DNA from: UBA1731 sp045595285
GTDB taxonomy: Bacteria > Verrucomicrobiota > Kiritimatiellia > RFP12 > UBA1067
Direction: 5' to 3'
Length of the DNA stretch: 64,000 nt
Assembly (NCBI GenBank): GCA_045595285.1
Contig: JAZOAC010000132.1
Location: 1 to 64,000 of the forward strand
A program made the translations under genes and the position numbers. Positions 48,997 through 58,026 of this stretch are shown in pieces (positions within the stretch are counted from its first letter, which is position 1; each line of letters starts with the position of its first letter). The notes under the pieces were generated by a model, which was given only the letters and a program-made list of their open reading frames with translations, searched no databases and was not told the DNA's origin.

Positions 48997-50493
48997 TTAC
49001 GTACGGTAGTTAGGGGCTTCCTTGGTGATCGTGATGTCGTGCGGACGCGCCTCGCGCTGACCCGCCGCCGTCACGCGGTAGAACTTGCCGCGCTCCTGGA
49101 GCTCCTTGATCGTCTTCGTGCCGCAATAGCCGAGCGAAGCGCGGAGACCTCCGCAGAACTGCGTCATGATCGAACGGACATGGCCGGAATACGGCACCAT
49201 TCCCTCGATGCCCTGCGGGACGAGATCATCCTCGGACTCGTTGTCCTGGAAATAGCGCGCGCGCGAGCCCTTGCCGTTCTTGAGAGCGGCCATGGAACCC
49301 ATTCCGCGGTACACGACATACTGACGCCCGTTGGAGTAGATCTTCTCGCCCGGGCTTTCGTCCGTGCCGGCAAGGACGCTGCCGAGCATCACACTGTCCG
49401 CACCTGCCGCAATCGCCTTCGGAACGTCGCCGGAAAGCTTGATGCCGCCGTCCGCAATGACCGCCACCCCGGAACCGCGGAGGGCCTTGGCTGCCGAATA
49501 GACCGCAGTAAGCTGCGGAATACCCACGCCGCACACGACGCGCGTGGTGCAGATGGAACCGGGGCCTATGCCGACCTTGACGGCATGAGCGCCGGCCTTG
49601 GCGAGGGCGAGAGCCGCTTCGCCGGTGGCGATGTTGCCCGCAATCACATCCACCTTCGGGAAATGCTTCACGATGTACTTCGTCATTTCGACGATGCCCT
49701 TCGAGTGACCGTGCGCGGAATCGACCACAACGACATCAACGCCCGCCTCTGCAAGCTTCTCCATGCGGGAAAGGTCGCCCTTTCCGCCAGAGACGGAAGC
49801 GGATACGCGCAGACGGAACTGCTCGTCGCAGTTGTAGGTGGGGTTCTGATTCTCGACCAGGCGCTGCACGTCCGTAAACGAGTAGAGCCCGACGATGCGC
49901 CCCTTCCTGTCGACGAGCGGGAGCTTGCCGATCTTGTTGGCGCGCATGATTTCATAAGCCTTCTTGAGCGTGGTGCCGGGCTTTGCCGTGACCATGACCT
50001 TCTGCATGACATCGGAAAGCTTGCGGGCCTGCATCGGCGCGAAGCGCATGTCGGACGCCGTTATCATTCCGACGAGACGATCCTCGTCATCAAGCACGGG
50101 GAAGCCGTTGAACTTCAGCCCCATGCGCTTCTTCTCGGAGCGGAGGAACGAAATATCGTCGTTCGCATGGAAGCATACAGGGCTGGAAATGAGTCCGTTG
50201 AGATAGTTCTTGACCTTGGCCACCTCACGCGCCTGCTCTTCTTCCTCGAGATTCTTGTGGATGACGCCAATGCCGCCGGCGAGGGCCATGGCGATCGCCA
50301 TCGGAGCCTCTGTGACCGTATCCATCGCCGCCGAGATGAACGGAATCTTCATCTTCTGGCGTGACGTGAGATTTGTTTCCAGGGATGCGTCGTCGGGAAG
50401 AAAATCGGCGTACTGGGTCACAAGCGTGACATCATCGTACGTAAGCCCCTCAAACGGGAATGTCGCCATGAATTTATCAAGATATCTGTTCAT
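48997..50493 (-). CDS. guaB: Inosine-5'-monophosphate dehydrogenase
   Basis: 498 aa from the ATG at 50493 (AAGGAAAAGG upstream). Converts IMP to XMP with NAD+ in guanine nucleotide synthesis, in the cytosol. 'FEGLTYDDVTLV' and 'ISAAMDTVTEAPMAIAMALA' at the N-terminus, two CBS domains about 100-215, catalytic cysteine C315 in GPGSICTTR, 'GGIKLSGDVPKAIAAGADSV', and the flap 'YRGMGSMAALKNGKGSRARY'. Length is normal for the family and all key residues are intact. Confidence 0.97.
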   Translation of the reverse strand: MNRYLDKFMATFPFEGLTYDDVTLVTQYADFLPDDASLETNLTSRQKMKIPFISAAMDTVTEAPMAIAMALAGGIGVIHKNLEEEEQAREVAKVKNYLNGLISSPVCFHANDDISFLRSEKKRMGLKFNGFPVLDDEDRLVGMITASDMRFAPMQARKLSDVMQKVMVTAKPGTTLKKAYEIMRANKIGKLPLVDRKGRIVGLYSFTDVQRLVENQNPTYNCDEQFRLRVSASVSGGKGDLSRMEKLAEAGVDVVVVDSAHGHSKGIVEMTKYIVKHFPKVDVIAGNIATGEAALALAKAGAHAVKVGIGPGSICTTRVVCGVGIPQLTAVYSAAKALRGSGVAVIADGGIKLSGDVPKAIAAGADSVMLGSVLAGTDESPGEKIYSNGRQYVVYRGMGSMAALKNGKGSRARYFQDNESEDDLVPQGIEGMVPYSGHVRSIMTQFCGGLRASLGYCGTKTIKELQERGKFYRVTAAGQREARPHDITITKEAPNYRT

Positions 50494-50558
50494 TCTGCAC
50501 CTTTTCCTTTTGCGTGCGCCCCACGGAACACACACGCCTTTAATCGAAATTGCGCCAC

Positions 50559-50564
50559 ATTATA
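50559..50564 (-). promoter_or_regulatory. Extended -10 upstream of guaB
   Basis: TATGGTATAAT on the minus strand, about 65 nt before the guaB ATG. The remaining 50565-50733 region shows no gene. Confidence 0.55.
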
Positions 50565-50733
50565 CCATAAAAAACGGCGCGATGCGAATCCTTCCGACAC
50601 CAATCCTGTTTTATTGCATTTCCAAGGATCGTAATCCCGTTTTGACACCTATTGATTCCAAATTACGCGCTCTGTCATTCTTTTCCGTCGCTGGTTTTCC
50701 ACCAGCTTTTGAAACCGTGCCCGCCTTGATTGA

Positions 50734-51735
50734 TCAGCGGTCGCGCATCCCTTCGAACACGAGAGGGTTATGCGGAATTTGCGCAGGATCGAAAATGGCG
50801 GTCAGGGAATGAAGCTCAACCGGTTTTCGCTCAGGATTCACGCCAAGCGACCAGGCGAGATAGCCGACAATCTCCTCCGGGCGCATGCCCGCCTCCCTGA
50901 AAGACGAGATACGCGTATCGCCGTGACGTTTCGCCAGACGCCGCCCGTCAGCACCGACCACAAGCGGAACATGGAAGAATCTGGGTACCGGCAGACCAAG
51001 GGCACGGTAAAGAAGCATTTGCTGAGGTGTAGCCGGAAGCAGATCATCGCCGCGCACGACCTCGGTGACCCCCATCGCCGCATCATCCACAACCACGGCT
51101 AGAGTATAGCCAGCGCCGTTCTCGTCCCGGGCGAGAGGGAAATCACCGAGTCTGGAGCTGACATCCATCTCATACCCGCCTGCGAACCCGTCATCAAACG
51201 ACACCCTGGCATTTTCAGCCGCCCGAAACCTCCAGCACGGCAACCGTCGCGCTCCGTCCGCAGTCGGATCGGGATTGAGATGGGCATACGCCTCCTGCCA
51301 GGAAGCGAATCTATCCCGGCATGTTCCGGGATAATGGAGCTGGTCGCCTTCGTGCGGAGCGGATTGCGCCGCCTCCACATCTCTACGGGAACAGACGCAG
51401 GGATACGCGAGACCGTCCGTGTGGAGTTTGCGTATCGCCGCCGCATAGAGTTCCGTGCGGGAACTCTGCACATGCTCCTCGTCCCAGTCAAACCCCAGCC
51501 AACGCAGATCCTCAACTGCCTGAATCTCAGCGCCGGCCTTGTGTTTGGGATGATCGAGATCCTCCGTGCGGAGAATCAGTCTGCCGCCCGCCTGGCGCGC
51601 ACGGAGCCATGCGACCATGAAGGTACGTACGTTACCAAGATGCAGCGCACCCGTAGGACTCGGCGCGAGCCGCCCAACATACGCGGATTTCGGTTCGCAA
51701 GAACAACCGCCTTCAACGGAGGCGATGCCGGACAT
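50734..51735 (-). CDS. gluQ: Glutamyl-Q tRNA(Asp) synthetase
   Basis: 333 aa. A GluRS-like class I synthetase lacking the anticodon-binding domain, as in GluQRS, which glutamylates queuosine in tRNA(Asp). HIGH-type motif HLGN (32-35) in 'RLAPSPTGALHLGNVRTF'; Zn-site cysteines in 'YPCVCSRRDVEAA' and 'YPGTCRDR'; 'GVTEVVRGDDLLPATPQQM'; KMSKS-type RLAKRHGD. The ATG at 51735 overlaps the stop of the RND pump gene by one base (TGATG), implying translational coupling to the pump. A much longer upstream frame exists but overlaps the pump gene. Confidence 0.93.
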   Translation of the reverse strand: MSGIASVEGGCSCEPKSAYVGRLAPSPTGALHLGNVRTFMVAWLRARQAGGRLILRTEDLDHPKHKAGAEIQAVEDLRWLGFDWDEEHVQSSRTELYAAAIRKLHTDGLAYPCVCSRRDVEAAQSAPHEGDQLHYPGTCRDRFASWQEAYAHLNPDPTADGARRLPCWRFRAAENARVSFDDGFAGGYEMDVSSRLGDFPLARDENGAGYTLAVVVDDAAMGVTEVVRGDDLLPATPQQMLLYRALGLPVPRFFHVPLVVGADGRRLAKRHGDTRISSFREAGMRPEEIVGYLAWSLGVNPERKPVELHSLTAIFDPAQIPHNPLVFEGMRDR

Positions 51736-54700
51736 CACTTTCTCCCGTCGCGCTTCACAAAATCGCGAAGACGCTGGAACACTGCATATAGAGACGGAAC
51801 GAACACGATTCCCACGAACGTGGCGGCGAGCATTCCGCTGCATGTGCATATGCCAATGGCCTTCATGGCGCCGGCACCAGCTCCGCTTGCGAATACGAGC
51901 GGAAGCACGCCGATTATGAAGCTCCATGCGGTCATCATCACAGCACGGAAGCGGAGATCGGCGCCTCGCACGGCGGCTTCGGTTACCGGGAGTCCGGATT
52001 CTCGCTCCTGCTTGGAGAACTCGACCATGAGAATGGCGTTCTTTGCAGCAAGGCCAATGAGCATCACGCATCCGAGCTGGGCATACACGGAAAGAGCGGT
52101 GCCGGTAAGCCACATGCCAAAGAATGCCCCGGCAAGGGCAAACATGACAGACAACATCACCGATACAGGCATAGTCCAGCTCTCATACTGCGCCACGAGG
52201 AACAGGTACGCAAAGATGAGCGCCGCCACCATAAGCCAGAAAAGACGGCCTTCGTTCTCCTTCTCCTGAAGCTGCACAGGACCCCATTCCACTATGTAAC
52301 CTTTAGGCAGAGGCGTTTCTTCGATAAGCTTCATGATGACCGAGGACGGAACCCCCTCCTTAGGCATCACATCACACCATGCCGCCATCATCTTGTTGTA
52401 GCTCATCGTTTCGCGAGTGCCGCCGACGTACTCAACGGATCCTATGGACGAAAGCGGCACGGAACTGCCGTTCGAGGTCGGAATCCGGATGGAAAGGATG
52501 TCGTTCATGGACGTACGCTGATCGGGGTCGTTCTGCAGCTTAACCTCGTACACGCCGCCCTTGAGGTTAAAATCATTAACGTAATATGACGCAAGCTGGT
52601 TCTGTAGCGTGGAGAACACAACCTTCGGCGTAAGACCCAAAAGATCGGCCTTGCGCCTGTCCAGCTTCAGCTCAAGCTGCGGGGTAGAGGCGGTGAAGCC
52701 GTGCACCGCGCTTCGAACAAGGCTGTTCGTGCGCAAATGCTCGACGACCCCGTCGGCAACCTCAAGAAGCTCAAATGGCGTAACTCCGTCTATTGCGCAA
52801 AGGTTGAAGCCCACTCCGCTCGATCCTCCCAAGCCGCGAATCGCCGCCGGCTGAGTGAACACGTACTCTCCTGCATACAAGTCAGAAACCATGTCCTTGA
52901 GTTTGTCCATGATCCTGTCGATTCGCAGATCCGGAGAACTGCGCTTGTCCCAATGGTCAAGACGGAACCATATTACGGCCTGATTCTCGCCCGTGCCCCA
53001 TAGGTTGCTTTTCCCGCAGGTGGAAGATGTAGAGGCGATTCCGGGCATGTTCGCCGCACGCTCGTGTATCTCATCCACGATGGCGATGATCCGCTCCATG
53101 GACTGGCCTTCCGATAGGCGGATGTTGAGTCCTATGTAGCCTCTGTCCTCCTTGGGGAGGAAGGCGGTAGGCACCTTTCCGGTCAGGCACCATAGTGCAG
53201 CCACGCAACCGGCAAAAAGCAGCAGAGTGAGAACTACGCGGCGCACGAAGAATCCGACAAACTTGAGGTATGTTTTTCGACTCGTCTCAAGAGTCCAGTT
53301 GAACGGCGCAAGAAGGATGCGGCGCCTGTCGGGATCGGGCTTTTTCAGCAGATATGCGCACAGAACAGGCGAGAGCACGATTGCAACGACCGTGGAAAGG
53401 CAGAGCGACACGCACATCGTAACGGCGAACTGCACATACATCATGCCCACCATGCCGCCGTAGAACGCCAGCGGAAGGTAGCATGCGAGCGTCACAAGCG
53501 TCGTCGCTATAATGGCGCCTGTGATCTGCGACATGGATTTAGCCGCCGCCTCTTTTGCGGAAAGCCCTTCGCGCTCCATAAGGGCCTGGGTGTTTTCGAC
53601 GACGACGATGGCGTCGTCCACAAGAGATCCGATAACCAGGATCAACCCGAACATCGTCAGGACGTTTATCGTAAAACCGAACATGTACATGAACGTAAAC
53701 GTTCCGACGAGGGACACGGGAATGGCGATCGCGGGAACAAACGTCGCACGGACATCCTGCATGAAGAGGTATGTGATGGCGACGACAAGCAGAAGCGCGA
53801 CGATGAGAGTCACGAAGGTCTCCTTCAGGAACACCTTCGTGAACGCGGTGGTGTCGTCAGCCAGCACGCCGACGACGCCCGCAGGCATTCGCTTGATCCA
53901 CTTGTCGATCTCCAGCTTCACGCGCTCTGCCGTCGCCACGGCATTCGCCTCGGGAGTCTTGTACACGGAAAGCGACACGGCGGGGTTTTCGTTGAACCGT
54001 GTGCGGACCGTGTATCCCTTGCAGCCAAGCTCCACGCGGGCGATGTCCTTGATCCGAACCTGCGCGCCGGTGTCGGGGTTCGTGCGCACGATGATGTTCT
54101 CGAACTCCTCCTTCGTGGCAAGGCGCCCCTTCACGTTCAGCTTGAAGGTAAGGTACTTGTTGGCGTATTCTCCGCCGATCATTCCGGCGGCCGCCTGTAT
54201 GTTCTGGGATTCGATCGCGGACTTGATCTCGGCAATGGAGACATTGAGTCCGGCAAGCCTTATCGGATCGAGCCAGATGCGCATGGAGTAGGTACGCCCG
54301 CCCGTCTCGACAAGCGCAACGCCGTCCATTCGCGCAATGGCATCCGCCAGCTGCTTTTCGACGAAATTGGACAGGCCCATTATGTCTATCTCGCGCCCGT
54401 CGGTCATGAACATGTACATGACCATTCGGTCCTCCGGACGCTTTTTCACGGTGACGCCGCTCTGGGTCACCTCCATCGGCAGTTTCGGCTCGGCGCGCTT
54501 GACTGCGTTCTGCACGTTCACAAGCGCGATGTTGGACTGCACACCCGGTCTGAACACGCAGTAGCAGTTGTACAGCCCCTTGTCGTTGCAGTTCGATTTA
54601 TAGTACCAGATGTCCTCCACACCGTTCAGCTGATCCTCTAGAACCTGCGCGACCGAATCGTTCAGCACCTTCGTGCTGGCACCGGTGTAGTTGGCGGTCA

Positions 54701-54872
54701 CCGTGATGGTGACCGGCGTGACGTTCGGATACTCCGCGACCGCAAGGCGCATAAGACTTATCGCGCCTATGAGCGTTATCACGATGGAAACCACCCATGC
54801 AAAGCGCGGGTGCGTAATGAAGAACCGGGACAGACTCGGATACTTCGCGGTCACATCTTCAGCCGTGCTCAT
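51735..54872 (-). CDS. RND-family efflux pump, inner-membrane subunit (HAE1/AcrB type)
   Basis: 1045 aa, normal for AcrB-like proteins. TM1 'HPRFAWVVSIVITLIGAISL'; porter-domain sequence 'YPNVTPVTITVTANYTGAST'; TM4 with the proton-relay DD in 'GSLVDDAIVVVENTQAL'; TM10 'GLAAKNAILMVEFSKQERE' with the relay lysine. It exports drugs or other amphiphiles driven by protons, forming a trimer with the adaptor encoded just upstream (4-nt ATGA overlap). No outer-membrane channel gene is next to it, so a TolC-like partner must come from elsewhere. Confidence 0.96.
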   Translation of the reverse strand: MSTAEDVTAKYPSLSRFFITHPRFAWVVSIVITLIGAISLMRLAVAEYPNVTPVTITVTANYTGASTKVLNDSVAQVLEDQLNGVEDIWYYKSNCNDKGLYNCYCVFRPGVQSNIALVNVQNAVKRAEPKLPMEVTQSGVTVKKRPEDRMVMYMFMTDGREIDIMGLSNFVEKQLADAIARMDGVALVETGGRTYSMRIWLDPIRLAGLNVSIAEIKSAIESQNIQAAAGMIGGEYANKYLTFKLNVKGRLATKEEFENIIVRTNPDTGAQVRIKDIARVELGCKGYTVRTRFNENPAVSLSVYKTPEANAVATAERVKLEIDKWIKRMPAGVVGVLADDTTAFTKVFLKETFVTLIVALLLVVAITYLFMQDVRATFVPAIAIPVSLVGTFTFMYMFGFTINVLTMFGLILVIGSLVDDAIVVVENTQALMEREGLSAKEAAAKSMSQITGAIIATTLVTLACYLPLAFYGGMVGMMYVQFAVTMCVSLCLSTVVAIVLSPVLCAYLLKKPDPDRRRILLAPFNWTLETSRKTYLKFVGFFVRRVVLTLLLFAGCVAALWCLTGKVPTAFLPKEDRGYIGLNIRLSEGQSMERIIAIVDEIHERAANMPGIASTSSTCGKSNLWGTGENQAVIWFRLDHWDKRSSPDLRIDRIMDKLKDMVSDLYAGEYVFTQPAAIRGLGGSSGVGFNLCAIDGVTPFELLEVADGVVEHLRTNSLVRSAVHGFTASTPQLELKLDRRKADLLGLTPKVVFSTLQNQLASYYVNDFNLKGGVYEVKLQNDPDQRTSMNDILSIRIPTSNGSSVPLSSIGSVEYVGGTRETMSYNKMMAAWCDVMPKEGVPSSVIMKLIEETPLPKGYIVEWGPVQLQEKENEGRLFWLMVAALIFAYLFLVAQYESWTMPVSVMLSVMFALAGAFFGMWLTGTALSVYAQLGCVMLIGLAAKNAILMVEFSKQERESGLPVTEAAVRGADLRFRAVMMTAWSFIIGVLPLVFASGAGAGAMKAIGICTCSGMLAATFVGIVFVPSLYAVFQRLRDFVKRDGRK

Positions 54873-55906
54873 TTCACCGCCTCAATCGTCATTCCGCGCT
54901 TGGCCTTGTGGGCGCCGTCCGCGACGATTCGCTCGCCAACCTTGACGCCCTTCTCGATCATGACCCAATCGCCCGAAAGGTCGCCACGGGCGACAGAGCG
55001 GCGCTCGGCGCGGTTCTCCCTGTCGAGAACCCATACGTATGGGCCCTGAATGTCCTGAAGAATGGCGGTGGGCGGCACGGCGGGACGCATCGCCCCCCTC
55101 TTGGACGCGAGGGTGACGCTTACCGTGCCCGCCGGACGGAGCAACCCCTCCTTGTTCTCGTACTGATAGTACACCTGAATCGTATCCGTCAACTGGTCCG
55201 CCGTGTTCTCCACATAGTCAAAGCTCCCATTCCCCGCATACTGAGTGCCGTTGGCAAGAAACACGGATGCGATGGACTCTTCGCGCAGGCGTCGACTCAA
55301 TCCGCTGAACAGGTCGAGGAACTGACGGTTGGACACGGAAAAGCACACGCGGATCGGAGATATCTGGACGATTGTGACAAGCATGTTCTCACCAGCCCTC
55401 GCGTAGTTGCCGCGCGTCATGGTCGTGGAACCGATCTTTCCGGAGATTGGAGCGACAATCGTGCAGTGGGCGAGGTTGTCCTTCGCCGATATCAAACTCG
55501 CCTGGGCCGCCGCATACGCAGCCCGCGAAGAGTCGCGCTGGGAAAGCGCGTTGTCGACGGCGTCAAGCGACACGGCACGCGTCTCAAGAAGCTTCTTGTG
55601 GCGGGCATACGAAAGCTCGGCGTACGAGAGGTTCGCCTTGCATTCGGCGAGCTTTGCCTCCGCGTTCTTGACGGCGGCGGAATACTTAATCGGATCCAGA
55701 CGGTACAGGACATCACCCTCCTTCACCATCGCACCGTTCTCGAAACAGACCTCCAGAATCTCGCCCGAAACCTGCGGAACAACATTCACCTGAGCAATGG
55801 GAACGACACGCCCCGGATATGTGGAGACACTCATGTCCGGTCTCTCGACAACCTCACATACAGGCAATGTAATCGATGCCGCCAACAATAAAAAAGAATG
55901 TATCAT
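54869..55906 (-). CDS. RND efflux periplasmic adaptor (AcrA/MFP family)
   Basis: 345 aa. A perfect AAGGAG site precedes the ATG. Signal sequence MIHSFLLLAASITLPVCE, possibly a lipoprotein-like cleavage at the Cys. Barrel-sandwich lipoyl motif 'VNVVPQVSGEILEVCFENGA' and its return half 'APISGKIGSTTMTRGNYA', with a helical hairpin about 75-130 between them ('KNAEAKLAECKANLSYAELS'). It links the RND pump to an outer-membrane channel. First gene of a three-gene operon with the pump and gluQ. Confidence 0.95.
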   Translation of the reverse strand: MIHSFLLLAASITLPVCEVVERPDMSVSTYPGRVVPIAQVNVVPQVSGEILEVCFENGAMVKEGDVLYRLDPIKYSAAVKNAEAKLAECKANLSYAELSYARHKKLLETRAVSLDAVDNALSQRDSSRAAYAAAQASLISAKDNLAHCTIVAPISGKIGSTTMTRGNYARAGENMLVTIVQISPIRVCFSVSNRQFLDLFSGLSRRLREESIASVFLANGTQYAGNGSFDYVENTADQLTDTIQVYYQYENKEGLLRPAGTVSVTLASKRGAMRPAVPPTAILQDIQGPYVWVLDRENRAERRSVARGDLSGDWVMIEKGVKVGERIVADGAHKAKRGMTIEAVK

Positions 55907-55929
55907 TTTAACTCCTTAATTGACCCAAA

Positions 55930-55935
55930 ATTATA
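55930..55935 (-). promoter_or_regulatory. Extended -10 of the efflux-pump operon
   Basis: TGTGGTATAAT on the minus strand, about 24 nt before the adaptor ATG at 55906. Confidence 0.6.
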
Positions 55936-56007
55936 CCACATTCCGTAATCCATGGGCATTAAACGGAACAACCCCCTTTTCCCCCAGACAATCAATGCGA
56001 ACTCATG

Positions 56008-57018
56008 TCATTTGACTGGCTTGGGAATATTGGCAAGAAGTCTTTTGAGATCCTGAACACGGTCTTTCGTGGCCACAAGCACTGAATCTTTCGTGGTGAC
56101 GATAACAATGTCCTTCACACCTAGCGCCGCTATGTTCGCGCCTTCGGCGACGGCAACAGAGTTCTCGCAGTCGAGGAGCGTGACCTCTCCGCGTATTGCA
56201 TTCCTGCGCCCATCGGTCTTCAGGTGACGGTCTGCCGCCGTCCAAGTGCCGACATCGTCCCAGCCGAAATCGCCTGACGTCACAAGCACATTGTCCGCCT
56301 TTTCCATCACAGCGTAGTCGAACGATATCTTCGGGAGATTCTCGTAGTCCTTTGGCGTGATGCCGACAAGCTGCGGCGCAAACCTCCGCAAGGCGGCATT
56401 CATCGTGGACACCTTCCACACGAACATTCCCGCGTTCCATACATACCTGCCGCTTTTGAGATACCTTTTCGCCGTCGCTTCATTCGGTTTCTCCACGAAC
56501 CTTTCGGCGCGGGACACCTTCCCAAACGGTGACCCTACCTTTATGTATCCGAATCCCGTGGCTGGATACGTCGGCTTCACGCCCATCGTGACGATGTCGT
56601 TGGACGTTGCCGCCGCATCGGCCGCGAGCGAAAGTATCTTGCGGAACGCCTTTTCGTTCTTCATCAGATGGTCTGCGGTCAATATCGCAGCAACCGCGCT
56701 TTCGCCGCCCCGTCTGCCAATCTCGGTGCACGCCGTGGCGACCGCCGCCGCCGTGTCGCGCCTGCACGGTTCAAGAAGAACGTTCTTTCGCGGGATTTCG
56801 GGCAGTTCCCTGTATGTCGCCTTCGCAAGCGTCTTCGCCGTGACGATCAGGATGTTCTCCGCAGGAACGACACCCTTCAGGCGGTCCACGCTCTGCCGGA
56901 TCAGCGACTTGCCGCCGAACACGGAAAGGAACTGCTTGGGATGCTCGGGCGTGGAAAGCGGCCAGAATCGTTCTCCGCTCCCGCCAGAAAGTATGGCGGC
57001 GTAAAAGTTTTTCTTCAT
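56008..57018 (-). CDS. Mannose-1-phosphate guanylyltransferase
   Basis: 336 aa from the ATG at 57018. Nucleotidyltransferase signature LSGGSGERFWPLSTPEHPKQ near the N-terminus; 'ILTADHLMKNEKAFRKIL', 'GFGYIKVG', 'VEKPNEATAKRYLKSGRYVW', 'SGDFGWDDVGTWTAADRHLK'. Makes GDP-mannose from mannose-1-phosphate and GTP, for O-antigen, capsule or glycoprotein. It is the short form without the C-terminal phosphomannose-isomerase domain of ManC/AlgA. A TGTGGTATAAT box ends 6 nt before the ATG, so the mRNA is predicted to begin exactly at the start codon. Confidence 0.95.
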   Translation of the reverse strand: MKKNFYAAILSGGSGERFWPLSTPEHPKQFLSVFGGKSLIRQSVDRLKGVVPAENILIVTAKTLAKATYRELPEIPRKNVLLEPCRRDTAAAVATACTEIGRRGGESAVAAILTADHLMKNEKAFRKILSLAADAAATSNDIVTMGVKPTYPATGFGYIKVGSPFGKVSRAERFVEKPNEATAKRYLKSGRYVWNAGMFVWKVSTMNAALRRFAPQLVGITPKDYENLPKISFDYAVMEKADNVLVTSGDFGWDDVGTWTAADRHLKTDGRRNAIRGEVTLLDCENSVAVAEGANIAALGVKDIVIVTTKDSVLVATKDRVQDLKRLLANIPKPVK

Positions 57019-57024
57019 GCCGAC

Positions 57025-57030
57025 ATTATA
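57025..57030 (-). promoter_or_regulatory. Extended -10 of the mannose-1-phosphate guanylyltransferase gene, leaderless
   Basis: TGTGGTATAAT on the minus strand, followed by GTCGGC and then the ATG at 57018: the expected start of transcription, about 7 nt after the hexamer, is the A of ATG. Confidence 0.65.
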
Positions 57031-57054
57031 CCACAACGCAGAGAATCACTATGG

Positions 57055-57060
57055 TATAAT
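57055..57060 (+). promoter_or_regulatory. Extended -10 of the vsr gene
   Basis: TATGGTATAAT, 11 nt before the GTG start at 57072. It is divergent from the guanylyltransferase promoter 24 nt away. Confidence 0.6.
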
Positions 57061-57071
57061 CTGCGGTAATT

Positions 57072-57551
57072 GTGGACAGGATAACCCCAGAGCAGAGAAG
57101 CAGGATAATGAGTCGGATCAGAGGCAGGGACACCACGCCCGAAATTCTGGTGCGACAACGCATCTTTGCCGCCGGTTGGCGGTTCAGGGTCTGCGACAAA
57201 CGCTTTCTGGGCAAGCCGGACATCGTCGTCCCGAAGGCCCGAACAATCATCGATGTGCGCGGATGCTTTTGGCACCGTCACGGATGCGCAGACTCTACAA
57301 TGCCGAGAAGCAACGTCAAGTTCTGGATGGAGAAATGGTCCAAAAATGTCAAGCGCGACAGGCGAAACGAGAAATCCTGGCAGGATGCGGGCTGGAACAT
57401 CATCACAGTATGGGGCTGCGCGCTGGACGGTTTGAAACGCGAGCGCACACTTCTGCGGATATGCGAATGCCTGAACGCATGGGCGGAAGAAACTGCCGAC
57501 GGTACGAAACGCATCCGACCACATCGGCTCACTCTGCCGCGCCTGCCGTGA
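57072..57551 (+). CDS. vsr: Very-short-patch repair endonuclease (Vsr)
   Basis: 159 aa from the GTG at 57072, giving the family N-terminus 'DRITPEQRSRIMSRIRGRDT'. 'FLGKPDIVVPKARTIIDVRG' carries the catalytic D50; 'GCFWHRHGC' (C65-C72) and C116 in 'TVWGC' match the structural zinc ligands; 'NVKFWMEKWSKNVKRD' is also typical. Vsr nicks next to T:G mismatches made by deamination of 5-methylcytosine. No cytosine methyltransferase gene is in the window, so its partner is elsewhere or lost. The usual VWEC is VWGC. Confidence 0.92.
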   Translation: MDRITPEQRSRIMSRIRGRDTTPEILVRQRIFAAGWRFRVCDKRFLGKPDIVVPKARTIIDVRGCFWHRHGCADSTMPRSNVKFWMEKWSKNVKRDRRNEKSWQDAGWNIITVWGCALDGLKRERTLLRICECLNAWAEETADGTKRIRPHRLTLPRLP

Positions 57552-58026
57552 GTAAATCCCGTTCACCCCTTCAGGAAACACGTTGGAACCGGGGTCTCCT
57601 TCAGCGCTGCACTCTTTGCCGCCGCACATTAGAGGGCCCGCACTCGATCGCCGCAATAAATGGCGACCATCAGTTAAGACAAGACGGACAATAAATAGAA
57701 GTGTCAGCGAATAATGCAGTTGCGCCCAGTACCCAACGCCGCAAGCTGTCGATATATCCGGAATTCATAGCGCACCCATTCATTTAATTTTTTGTTATTA
57801 GCAAATAAGTTACAAAAAGATGCTGCCTGAATCCATTAATCATGAAACACGCAAATGCCGAAAGGCGATTTGGCGACGCCCACCCCGACACTTGCTCCGA
57901 GGTGCAGTCGAAGACAAGATATGTCCAGCCCAAGATGCGGAATCTACAGACCACACCATACCACGACAACGAAAGTCTCACGAAGTATGGTATAATTATC
58001 CGCAATATTCAGAGAAGGTGGTGAGG
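57552..58026. other. Intergenic stretch between vsr and the Lrp-type gene
   Basis: About 475 bp with no gene I can support. Around 57780-57835 it is AT-rich. The last 36 bp hold the TATGGTATAAT promoter and the GGTGGTGAGG ribosome site of the next gene. No tRNA, SRP or tmRNA signature was seen. Confidence 0.5.
57991..57996 (+). promoter_or_regulatory. Extended -10 of the Lrp-like/aminotransferase operon
   Basis: TATGGTATAAT, 30 nt before the ATG at 58027; the GGTGGTGAGG ribosome site lies directly before the ATG. Confidence 0.6.

Noticed and set aside
49039..50364. Long plus-strand frame (441 codons) opposite guaB
   Set aside because: guaB is unmistakable on the minus strand; the antisense frame has low-complexity, unstructured translation.
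57015..57656. 213-codon minus-strand frame opposite vsr
   Set aside because: The plus strand encodes a clear Vsr with conserved catalytic and zinc residues.
57784..58005. 73-codon minus-strand frame between vsr and the Lrp-like gene
   Set aside because: No ribosome site, no recognisable protein features, and it overlaps the plus-strand promoter of the Lrp-like gene.
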